From: Pseudomonadota bacterium | GTDB lineage: Bacteria; Myxococcota; UBA9042; PHBI01 | Reading direction: 5' to 3' | NCBI GenBank assembly: GCA_005772945.1 | Contig: SXIE01000007.1 | Span: 1-21,084, forward strand | Length of the DNA: 21,084 nucleotides | Part shown: positions 1-6,918 of the stretch, in pieces | Position numbering within the stretch: position 1 is the stretch's first letter | Layout of the letters: each line of letters starts with the position of its first letter | Notes under the pieces: model-generated | The model's input: only the letters and a program-made list of their open reading frames with translations | What the model was told of the DNA's origin: nothing | Database searches by the model: none | Program-made: the position numbers and the translations under genes

Positions 1-47
1 ACACCCGCATGCAGCTCCTCACCCGAGTCGCCTTCGGCTTTCATTCC

Positions 48-995
48 TCAGCGGCCCTCATCTCCCTGGCCATGCTCAAGCTCGGCGGCCTTTGCCCTCG
101 GCTCCCAAGCGAACTCGCCCACGGAGCGAGCAGTTGAGCCGTTTTTCTTGGCCACGAGCTGCTCGAGCATCGGCACCGCGCGCGCCGAGAACGGGCACTG
201 CAGATCCGCAAACACCGTGATCTCGGTCTTCGCGTCCGCGGCGCCGACCACAGGCGCCGAGCGCGTGTCGAGCACGACTGCCGGCCCCTCGAGCGTGGCC
301 TGCGCGGGCGCAGCGGGCGTCGCGGGCGCCGGCGCCACGGCCGGAGCCGGCTCGTTCTTGAGGACGTAGCGCGCGAACGCTTCGTTGTTCACAGCCGCGC
401 GCGTTTCGCGCCACGCGGCGCCCGCCTCCTTGATAACGTTGGCGGCGGCGATCTCCTCGTCGATGAGGACGCTGAAGGCGGCGGCCGGCTGGGCACCCGC
501 GAGGATCTTGCCGTTCACGAAGAAGGTCGGTGTGCCGTGCGCGCCGAGGGCCTGCGCGATCTTGATGTCGCGATCGATCAACGCCTCGATCTTCGGGTCC
601 ACGAGGGCCGCATCGAACTTCGCGAGATCGAGCCCGATCGTCTTGGCGTAGCCGCGGATATCGGCGTCCTCGAGCGCGCGCTGATTCGCGAAGAGCTTCG
701 CGTGCATCGCATCGAATTTGCCCTGGAGCCGCGCGGCCTCGGCGGCGATCGCGGCAGCGCGCGCGCGCACATGGAACGCGAGCGGATGGTTCATCCAGCG
801 GAACGTGAGCTTGGGTCCGTAGGTCTTCTGCAGCTCGGCAATGGTGGCCGTCGCACGCTCCGAGTACGGGCATTGGAAGTCGGCGAATTCCACGATCTCG
901 ACCACCGCCGCATCCTTGACGGGACGGGGTTGTGCGTGGGCCATCGGTGCGACGGCGAAGAAGACGAAACTGGCAGCCAAAGCGCGCGTGAGCAT
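48..995 (-). CDS. DsbA-like thioredoxin-fold protein, second domain truncated
   Basis: Predicted 315-residue secreted protein. An N-terminal signal peptide (residues 1-21, ending AHA) precedes a thioredoxin_4/DsbA-like domain with FADFQCPYS (Cys42) and the cis-proline loop GTPTFFVNG (Pro156). After a Pro/Ala-rich linker (about 217-235) a second domain begins with FADLQCPFS (Cys267). Both active sites are CPxS, so the second redox cysteine is missing in each; a classical dithiol oxidase is unlikely, and a monothiol, isomerase-like or binding role is possible. Similarity between the two domains stops about 20 residues after the second motif and the protein ends soon after in unrelated sequence, so domain 2 is broken. 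The ATG at 995 is chosen over an in-frame start at 1031 because AAGGAGG lies just upstream and the signal peptide begins there. It follows the dehydrogenase genes on the same strand after 84 nt. Fold call firm; function not. Confidence 0.82.
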   Translation of the reverse strand: MLTRALAASFVFFAVAPMAHAQPRPVKDAAVVEIVEFADFQCPYSERATATIAELQKTYGPKLTFRWMNHPLAFHVRARAAAIAAEAARLQGKFDAMHAKLFANQRALEDADIRGYAKTIGLDLAKFDAALVDPKIEALIDRDIKIAQALGAHGTPTFFVNGKILAGAQPAAAFSVLIDEEIAAANVIKEAGAAWRETRAAVNNEAFARYVLKNEPAPAVAPAPATPAAPAQATLEGPAVVLDTRSAPVVGAADAKTEITVFADLQCPFSARAVPMLEQLVAKKNGSTARSVGEFAWEPRAKAAELEHGQGDEGR

Positions 996-999
996 GATT

Positions 1000-1006
1000 C
1001 CTCCTT
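1000..1006 (-). promoter_or_regulatory. Strong ribosome binding site
   Basis: Minus-strand AAGGAGG lies 4 nt before the ATG at 995. It decides the start of the thioredoxin-fold gene, excluding the upstream in-frame alternative at 1031. Confidence 0.7.
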
Positions 1007-1079
1007 GGGCGGGGGGCCGAAACGTACCCACGAACCCAGCCCGTGTCAGGCGATTCCTGCGCGAAAGCCCGGCGTCGGG

Positions 1080-1793
1080 TCAGGGGTAGTTGCCGTCCAC
1101 CGTTAGCTCGCTGGTGATGGCGTCGTCGAACGTGAAGTTCGCGTCGTGAACGTAACCCGGATTCGGACCTGGGTAGCCGAGCTCGGCGCCCGCCACCGGG
1201 CTCGCGTAGTGCGCGAGCTTCGCGAGCTGCACGGCGAACTCGAGGACCGGTACGGTCGCGAGCGCCCGCGTGAGGACCTGGTCGCGCTCGCTCGGGAGCA
1301 ACTGATCGAACGTGCGCGCGCCGAAGTCGGCCTCGGCGGTCGTGTCGAGCAAGAGCACCAGCACCGGCACAAAGGGCGCCGCAGGCAGCTCGGGATCGAA
1401 GAACATCCCGGGCGCGCCCACATCGATGCCGCCGGCCCGCCCATCGGGATCGCGATGGCGACCTGGGACCACCGTGTCGATGAACGCGGCGATGACGCGG
1501 CCCTCGTGCGTGTCGGGGGCGCCGCCGAGCGTCGGCAGGCTGGCCGTCTCGCCCGCGTCGGGCCCCGCCTCGGGCGTGACCTCGAGGCCGTCGGGAGCGG
1601 TCGTGGCGTCATCGGCGGCGGCGTCCGTAGGGACGTGGGGGGCGGTGTCAGAAGCTCGGCGCAGCGCGAGTTTTTCGACGCATCCCGGCAGCGCCAACGC
1701 GGACGCGAGGAGGCCGCTCACGCGCATGAACTCGCGACGATCCAGCGTGCGGGCTGCGCGCGTGAGGCGTGCCGGGCGGTTCGGATCGGCCAT
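1080..1793 (-). CDS. Tat-type lipoprotein, gluconate 2-dehydrogenase subunit 3-like
   Basis: Predicted 237-residue exported small subunit. The N-terminus has a twin-arginine-like signal (DRREFMRVSG, Arg19-Arg20) running into a lipobox ALPGC (Cys38), so it is probably exported folded or with a partner and then lipidated. A Thr/Asp/Ala-rich linker (about 48-82) follows, then a helical domain (HEGRVIAAFIDTVVPG onward) resembling the gluconate 2-dehydrogenase subunit 3 family. In known FAD dehydrogenases of this class the small subunit carries the Tat signal and escorts the flavoprotein. The start at 1793 lies 2 nt after the stop of the GMC flavoprotein gene, with GCGAGG as ribosome binding site inside that gene, so the two are translationally linked. 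The family call rests on the VVPG region and gene context; the rest is divergent. Confidence 0.75.
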   Translation of the reverse strand: MADPNRPARLTRAARTLDRREFMRVSGLLASALALPGCVEKLALRRASDTAPHVPTDAAADDATTAPDGLEVTPEAGPDAGETASLPTLGGAPDTHEGRVIAAFIDTVVPGRHRDPDGRAGGIDVGAPGMFFDPELPAAPFVPVLVLLLDTTAEADFGARTFDQLLPSERDQVLTRALATVPVLEFAVQLAKLAHYASPVAGAELGYPGPNPGYVHDANFTFDDAITSELTVDGNYP

Positions 1794-1795
1794 CG

Positions 1796-3280
1796 TCAAC
1801 CTCGCTCGATGATGCGTTCGGCGGTGCGCTCGGCCAGCGCGGCGATCGTCAATGCGGGGTTGACGGCGATCGCGTAGGGCAAGGCGCTCGCGTCGCAGAC
1901 GTACAGATTCTCGTGCCCGAACGTCTGGCAGTCGGCGTCGATCACCCCGTCGGCGGCCGTGTCGGCCATGCGGCACGCGGACAGGAGATGCGTCGAGGTC
2001 GTGCCCGCGTACTCGCGCGAGACGGTCGGGACGATCGTCACGCCGGCGGCGTCGGCGATGCCCTGGACGATCGCTTCGAGGCGATCGAGGTACGCATCGT
2101 AGGCCACACGATCGCGCGGGGCCGCGTCCGCGTTGCCATCCGTGTTGATGGTGATCGCGGTGTGACCGGGCGCGAGGCCGAGCGCGGAGAAGGCGATGAC
2201 ACGATGCGGATACGCGGACGCGACGAAGCGCTTGTACGGCAGGCCCCAGGTCTGAGGCGGCAACGCGGGATTCGTCGCCGACGCGAGGTTGGCCGCGAAC
2301 GCGCTCGGCTCGATGCCGCCGCCGGGGTGCAGCGTGATGCCGTCGGAGTCGTACCAGTGGAAGCTCATGAGGCCGGCGTTGTCCATGCCCTTGAAGCAGT
2401 CGTAGCCGGCGATGCCCGCGAAGTCGGGCGGCAGGATCCCGATGAAGGGGTGCTCACCGTTGTTGTTGAAGTGCTCGCCGACATGCGGGCCCAGCGCCGT
2501 CAAATAGGGTCGCGAACGCAGTAAGAGCGCCGCCGAGTGAATGCCGCCGCCCGCAACGATGACGCGCGTCGCGTCGATTTGGCGACTCTCGCCGCGCTCG
2601 CTGTAGCTCACACGATAGCCAGCCGTGCCGCCCGGGCCGCCCGTGCCGCCTGTGCCGGCCGGGGTGGGCTCGAGATGGTGCACGTTCGCCTCCGCGACAA
2701 TCTCGACGCCGTGGGCTTCGGCGAGCGGGATGTAGCTGTGAAGCATCGTCACCTTCTTCTGATAGATGCATCCTTGTGCACAGAAGCCACAATGCAGACA
2801 GTCGCGGTAGTTGAGGCGCGCGCGCTCGGCGCTGGCCCCCGCCATCTTCAGGACCTTTCCGAACATGCCGCCGGCCTTCGAGATCTCGTGCCAGCCGAGC
2901 TGCCGGATATGCAGCATCGCCTCGACCTTGGCGTAGTACGGATCGAGCGCCGCGCGCGAGAAGACCTCGGGCCAGTAGCGACGCCCGTTCCCGTCCGTCG
3001 CGGCGAAGCTCTTGGACGGTATCCGAAAGTGCGCCCCGTCCATCGGGATCGATGCGCCGCCCACGATCTTGCCGGTGCGGTAGGCGATGTTCCCGCTCGT
3101 CACGACCACGTCGACGACCTGCGAGACGACCTTGAGATCGTCGGATTGCTGGAAGCCGCCGGGCGCGTGGCGCAGGCCTCGCTCCAACATGCGCACGCGC
3201 AACCCGGCCTCGCCGAGGCGCGCGGCGACGACCGATCCGCCATAGCCAGAGCCGATGACGACGGCGTCAAACGAGTCCAT
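1796..3280 (-). CDS. GMC-family FAD oxidoreductase with four-cysteine cluster motif
   Basis: Predicted 494-residue flavoprotein. The Rossmann FAD-binding motif VVIGSGYGGS (Gly10, Gly12, Gly15) is at the N-terminus. The C-terminal GMC signature is present: His431 in STHLLSACRM, and NLYVCDASALP followed by VNPALTIAALA (Asn474), where GMC enzymes place the catalytic His and His/Asn pair. Residues 161-171 (CLHCGFCAQGC) form CX2CX2CX3C, the spacing of a ferredoxin [4Fe-4S] site. A Gly-rich insert lies near residues 208-221. The protein has no signal of its own; export would depend on the Tat-bearing partner encoded 2 nt downstream. It lies 6 nt after the di-heme lipoprotein gene, with GAGG before its ATG. 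Likely role: substrate dehydrogenase passing electrons from FAD through an Fe-S cluster to c-type heme. The substrate (sugar, alcohol or sterol) cannot be told from sequence. Confidence 0.9.
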   Translation of the reverse strand: MDSFDAVVIGSGYGGSVVAARLGEAGLRVRMLERGLRHAPGGFQQSDDLKVVSQVVDVVVTSGNIAYRTGKIVGGASIPMDGAHFRIPSKSFAATDGNGRRYWPEVFSRAALDPYYAKVEAMLHIRQLGWHEISKAGGMFGKVLKMAGASAERARLNYRDCLHCGFCAQGCIYQKKVTMLHSYIPLAEAHGVEIVAEANVHHLEPTPAGTGGTGGPGGTAGYRVSYSERGESRQIDATRVIVAGGGIHSAALLLRSRPYLTALGPHVGEHFNNNGEHPFIGILPPDFAGIAGYDCFKGMDNAGLMSFHWYDSDGITLHPGGGIEPSAFAANLASATNPALPPQTWGLPYKRFVASAYPHRVIAFSALGLAPGHTAITINTDGNADAAPRDRVAYDAYLDRLEAIVQGIADAAGVTIVPTVSREYAGTTSTHLLSACRMADTAADGVIDADCQTFGHENLYVCDASALPYAIAVNPALTIAALAERTAERIIERG

Positions 3281-3286
3281 CGCGCC

Positions 3287-3853
3287 TCACGGGGCCTGAG
3301 AGATGTAGCCGCTCGCGCCCGGCTGATGGCAGCCGTTGCAGCGCCCGTCGGCGGTCGGCGCGGCCATCGGCGTGACGACCTCGCCCGCGACGAGCGACAC
3401 GCGCCATGGCGGGGCGAGCGCGCGATCCGTGAAGAAATTACCGGCCGCGTTGACCGGCAGATCGAGCGTCACGCCCGCAGCATCGACCACGCGCACGACC
3501 GCATCGGTCGCGGGCTCGGGGCACGTACGCGTCGCGAACACCGTGCCCGCCAGCGTGAACGTCTGGGTCGCGGACCCGCCGGGCGCGTGGCATCCCAGGC
3601 AATCCGTCCCTGGCAGCATCAGGCCTTCGGCGAGGCCCCAGCTCGGCGCGGCCACCGCGCACGACGCCTCGACGACCTCGTCGCTCAGCTCGGACGCGGT
3701 GTCGGCTCCCGTGTCCGCGACGGTCGCGGGCTCGGCCAGCACATCGGGCAGCGACGGCTCGCCGCGCGCGAGATCCGCGCAACCAGCGAGCAGCAGCGCC
3801 ACGAGAGCCGCGGCGTTCAGCCCCCGCTCGCACCACCGCGCTGGGGCGCGCAC
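3287..3853 (-). CDS. Di-heme c-type lipoprotein, likely electron acceptor subunit
   Basis: Predicted 188-residue lipoprotein with two CxxCH heme c motifs: CLGCH (85-89) and CNGCH near the C-terminus (172-176). Between them is a beta-rich stretch (TFTLAGTVFA to FFTDRALAPPW) resembling a carboxypeptidase-regulatory-like sandwich. The signal peptide ends in lipobox LLAGC (Cys25), followed by an acidic linker (TVADTGADTASEL). No ATG is available before the signal. GTG at 3853 gives a normal-length signal peptide; GTG at 3889 or 3898 would only add a longer basic N-region, and none has a convincing ribosome binding site. It is first of three closely packed genes (6 nt, then 2 nt), with a flavoprotein and a Tat subunit, as expected for a cytochrome subunit of a periplasmic FAD dehydrogenase. 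Heme attachment is inferred from the motifs. Confidence 0.78.
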   Translation of the reverse strand: MRAPARWCERGLNAAALVALLLAGCADLARGEPSLPDVLAEPATVADTGADTASELSDEVVEASCAVAAPSWGLAEGLMLPGTDCLGCHAPGGSATQTFTLAGTVFATRTCPEPATDAVVRVVDAAGVTLDLPVNAAGNFFTDRALAPPWRVSLVAGEVVTPMAAPTADGRCNGCHQPGASGYISQAP

Positions 3854-3905
3854 GACCCCGCGCCGCGCGCAGGGCCGTGAGCGTTCCACCGACCCCACAA
3901 CGCGC

Positions 3906-4568
3906 TCAGCCCCCCATGGCCTTCGTTTCCACCTTCTTCGCGGCCTTGCCGAGCTTCTCGGCCTGGCCCTCGCTGGCGCCACCGACGAGGCTCTTCGCCT
4001 TGGCGGCCACGACCAGAGCCGCTTCCGGCGGCATTTCCTTTTGCTCCGCCTCGGCGACGACCTCCGTCACGGCCTCGTCGGGCGGCGGCGGCGCCTTGAG
4101 CGCCTCTTTGGCCGCCACGAGCTGCGCGATCGCATCCCGCACCTCGCACTTGTGCGTGAACGTCTCCTTCGCGTCTTCGAGGGACTTGGCGAGCGCGTGC
4201 CCCGCCGTGATGTGCTTGTCGAGATCGGCCTCGTTCTTGATCTTGCCGGCCTCGGCCGCCGCCGCGGCATGCTGCAGATCGCAGATGACCGGCCAGAAAT
4301 CCGCTTTCTTCTCGGCGGCTTCGGTGGCCTTCTTGGCCGTCTTCTCGGGGGCCTGCGGGGTCTTTTTGTCAGCGTCGGCCTTGGCGGCCTTGGCCTTCGG
4401 ATCGGGCGCCTTCTCCTTGGCCGCTGCCTTCTGCGGCACCAGCGCCTTCTCCTGCTCCTCGACCGGCGCGCCCGCCTTGACGAGGTCCTTCTTCTTCGAG
4501 GCTTCCTTGGTCGCGTCATCGCGGGCGATCTTCGCGGCGTCGGTCTTCTTGTCGTAGACTTGGGGCAT
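3906..4568 (-). CDS. Ala/Lys-rich coiled-coil protein, function unknown
   Basis: Predicted 220-residue soluble protein with no signal peptide or membrane segment. Residues about 10-90 are highly charged and Ala/Lys-rich (KDLVKAGAPVEEQEKAL, PDPKAKAAKADADKKT, EKTAKKATEAAEKK), with a composition like the lysine-rich tails of bacterial histone-like proteins. A more ordered helical half follows (FWPVICDLQHAAAAAEAGK, then LAKSLEDAKETFTHKCEV), with two isolated cysteines and a short PPPP break. The ATG at 4568 is chosen because GAGGAG lies 7 nt upstream; the open frame extends further but without coding character. It sits between the heme-sensor kinase and the dehydrogenase genes on the same strand, 37 nt or more before the di-heme gene depending on that start. 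I do not recognise the family; a kinase substrate or structural protein is only a guess. Confidence 0.7.
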   Translation of the reverse strand: MPQVYDKKTDAAKIARDDATKEASKKKDLVKAGAPVEEQEKALVPQKAAAKEKAPDPKAKAAKADADKKTPQAPEKTAKKATEAAEKKADFWPVICDLQHAAAAAEAGKIKNEADLDKHITAGHALAKSLEDAKETFTHKCEVRDAIAQLVAAKEALKAPPPPDEAVTEVVAEAEQKEMPPEAALVVAAKAKSLVGGASEGQAEKLGKAAKKVETKAMGG

Positions 4569-4690
4569 GATCGGGCTCCTCGGTATGGGGGCGCCAACTC
4601 CGATGAGAAGCGGACGCCAGGCGATTGGGGAGGACGAGACAGTCCGCTGTCGCGTCGTCAGGCGACGGATCTCGGGCTCGACCCACGGGC

Positions 4691-4696
4691 ATTTTA
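4691..4696 (-). promoter_or_regulatory. Possible -10 element upstream of coiled-coil gene
   Basis: Minus-strand TAAAAT is an AT-rich island in very GC-rich sequence, about 120 nt before the ATG at 4568 and just downstream of a terminator-like hairpin. No good -35 is visible at 16-18 nt, so the call is weak. The rest of the 295-nt gap from 4569 to 4863 holds only this and the terminator at 4760-4807. Confidence 0.22.
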
Positions 4697-4759
4697 CCTT
4701 AGGACGCGCCCGCGGTCTTCCCCGATCACAAAGGAACTTCGCCGACTCGGTTCGGGCGC

Positions 4760-4807
4760 AATAAAATGGCCGTCCGCCGCGCGCATCAGCCCCCACGAAG
4801 GACGGCC
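4760..4807 (-). terminator. Rho-independent-like terminator after the kinase gene
   Basis: Reading the minus strand, GGCCGTCC (4807-4800) pairs perfectly with GGACGGCC (4775-4768) across a 24-nt loop and is followed at once by ATTTTATT (4767-4760), the only T-rich tract nearby. It lies about 57 nt after the kinase stop codon. The loop is longer than usual, which lowers confidence. Confidence 0.5.
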
Positions 4808-4863
4808 GGCCCGAGCCTCCTCGCCCCCCTTCGCGATCGGCCGCGCATGACGCGCGCCCACGC

Positions 4864-6849
4864 TCAGCCGAACTTCTGCGGTCTGAGTCGAATCCCGAAG
4901 AGCCTCACGACCACGAAGACGACCACGAGCAGACCCAGCGTGGTGCCCCCGCCGACCAGCAGGGTGTCGCGCGTGTTCGCCGCGATCTTGGCCTCGACGT
5001 CCGCCTGCGATCGCCGGACGACCAGCACGGCCCGCGTCCGATTGTCCGGATCCCACGTCTTCTTGGCGTAGAGGTCGTACGGATTCGCGGGGGGATGGGT
5101 CGCCGGATTCGTCGCCGCTTTCGCCGCGTAAGTGCCGCCACTCTCGTTGGCACTTCCGTGGCATATCTGGCACGCCGGCCCGTTCGGGATCGGCTTGAAG
5201 ACGGTCAGGTACGGCACGCCCTCGATCGTCTCGACACGCGTCGCCGGCGCCGGGTCCTGCATGAGCTTCGTCCACAGCGCATCGTCGACGACGAACTGCG
5301 GGACGACCCCTTCCTTGGCCGTCCGCAGCGCATCGAGCCGCGCGAAGGCGACCGTCTCGACCATCGCCAGCGTGCGGTCGACGCCCGGCTGTTTCGCCTC
5401 GAGCGCGCGGCGCGTGTCCGGATCCAAGATGCGCCGACCGACCGCGTCGCGCGTTCCGAAGTCGGTATATGCCAGCGTCTTGTCGCTGCGCACGACCTCG
5501 ATCTTTGTCACTTTCGGATCGGTCCGCAGACGATCGACCAGGCTCCGCACGACATCGGCACGCCCCTCGACCATATTCGCCACGATCGCGCGCTCGAGCG
5601 TCCCCGCCTGGTCGAGAGCCGCCTGCTCGTCCTGCGCCCACAGCGACTCGCTGGTCCGCGACAGGTTGAACACGAGCACGGTCCCGAAGCCGACCGTCAT
5701 CAGAACCAGCATCAAGGCCGCGACCAACAGGCCGACGAAGGCCGTGCGGTTGCGGCGGACGAGCTTCCGCGCGCGCTCGAAGCCGCCGATCGGCCGCGCC
5801 GAGACCGGGCGGTCCTCGAGGTAGGCCTCGAGATCCTCGGCCAGCGCCAGGGCCGTCGGATAGCGATCGCCCGCGCGCTTCTCCATCGCCTTCTGGATGA
5901 TGGTCGCCAGGTCCGGCGGCACGTGACGCTTGAGGTTCCGGCGCGCGGCCGCTTGCACCGGCTCGGGATCCTTCTCGAGGACGGCCAAGAGGACCTGCAG
6001 CGGCGTCGCTCCTTCGAAGGGCGGCCGCCCGGTCGCCAGGTGATAGAGCGTCGCCCCGAGCGCGTACACATCGGTCGCCGGACCGATCCGGTCGACGACG
6101 CGATTGACCTGCTCGGGCGCCATGTACTGGGGCGTCCCGATGATCGCGTCGGGCTTCGTCAGCGACAATTCGCGCCGCACGTTCTTGGCGATCCCGAAGT
6201 CTGTGAGGTGCGGCGCGCCGTCGGCGTCGACGAGAATGTTATCGGGTTTCACATCGCGATGGACGATGCCGCGCTGGTGCGCGAAGTCGAGCGCGCGCGC
6301 CGCCAGCGCCAAGGCGCGGACCCCCGTCTCGAGCGCGGCATCGGCCCGCTGCAGGTGACTCCGTTCGTCGATCAGATCGCCGAGGCCGCGCCCCTCGACC
6401 AGCGCCATCACGAAGTAGAGATTCCCCTCGTGCTCACCGGCGTCGTAGACTGGGACGATGTGCGGGTGCTCGAGGCGCGCCGCGAGCATGGCCTCGTTCT
6501 GGAAGCGCACGATGTCGGCTTCCGAAGCGTGCAGGCCGGCCGTCATCATCTTGACGGCGACGTAGCGCCCGAGGCGGCGCGCGTAGGCGCGGTAGACGAC
6601 ACCCATGCCGCCACGCCCGATCTCCTCGAGCACATCGTAGCTGCCGATGCGCATGCGCACGGCGCCCGCGGCATAAGGCAATTCGGCCGTCGCGCGCGCG
6701 AGGTCCGCGTCAGCGACGGTCGCCTCGTGCCCGGCGCGCACGGTGTCGTTCGTGCGCAACGTCGGGGCGTCGCGCGCGACGTCGCGTGGGGCGTCGCGGC
6801 CGACGGTGAGCGCATTCGGATCGACGCGGCGCGGAGGTCGTTGGGCCAT
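4864..6849 (-). CDS. Transmembrane Ser/Thr kinase with periplasmic c-type heme sensor
   Basis: Predicted 661-residue Hanks-type kinase. A disordered N-terminus (1-65) precedes the catalytic domain (about 70-345): glycine loop GRGGMGVVYRA (78-88), Lys100 in AVKMM, HRDVKPDN (197-204), DFG (217-219) and APEQ (244-247), all intact. A transmembrane helix (369-395), an extracytoplasmic domain of about 230 residues and a second helix (628-651) follow, with only a 10-residue tail. The outer domain contains CQICH (560-564) within VFKPIPNGPACQICHG and then AVLVVRRS, the layout of c-type heme sensor domains (Tll0287/DUF3365-like or heme-CACHE-like) better known in histidine kinases. Heme is attached outside the membrane, which fits this topology. 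The ATG at 6849 is preferred over GTG at 6888; neither has a clear ribosome binding site. It follows the HEAT-repeat gene by 69 nt. Ligand (oxygen, NO, redox state) unknown. Confidence 0.9.
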   Translation of the reverse strand: MAQRPPRRVDPNALTVGRDAPRDVARDAPTLRTNDTVRAGHEATVADADLARATAELPYAAGAVRMRIGSYDVLEEIGRGGMGVVYRAYARRLGRYVAVKMMTAGLHASEADIVRFQNEAMLAARLEHPHIVPVYDAGEHEGNLYFVMALVEGRGLGDLIDERSHLQRADAALETGVRALALAARALDFAHQRGIVHRDVKPDNILVDADGAPHLTDFGIAKNVRRELSLTKPDAIIGTPQYMAPEQVNRVVDRIGPATDVYALGATLYHLATGRPPFEGATPLQVLLAVLEKDPEPVQAAARRNLKRHVPPDLATIIQKAMEKRAGDRYPTALALAEDLEAYLEDRPVSARPIGGFERARKLVRRNRTAFVGLLVAALMLVLMTVGFGTVLVFNLSRTSESLWAQDEQAALDQAGTLERAIVANMVEGRADVVRSLVDRLRTDPKVTKIEVVRSDKTLAYTDFGTRDAVGRRILDPDTRRALEAKQPGVDRTLAMVETVAFARLDALRTAKEGVVPQFVVDDALWTKLMQDPAPATRVETIEGVPYLTVFKPIPNGPACQICHGSANESGGTYAAKAATNPATHPPANPYDLYAKKTWDPDNRTRAVLVVRRSQADVEAKIAANTRDTLLVGGGTTLGLLVVVFVVVRLFGIRLRPQKFG

Positions 6850-6918
6850 CGCGGCGAGTGTACCGCAGGTGTGCCCAATCGCACGCACCCGTCACGCGGG
6901 CCGCCTACGATGCGGAGG

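Noticed and set aside
8..137. Small plus-strand frame of 43 codons with a hydrophobic stretch
   Set aside because: No ribosome binding site is visible and it overlaps the end of the thioredoxin-fold gene. It could be a relic across a second junction, but this is not supportable.
2537..3880. Plus-strand open frame of 447 codons opposite the GMC and di-heme genes
   Set aside because: It lies opposite two genes with clear catalytic and heme motifs, and its own product is Arg/His-rich without motifs.
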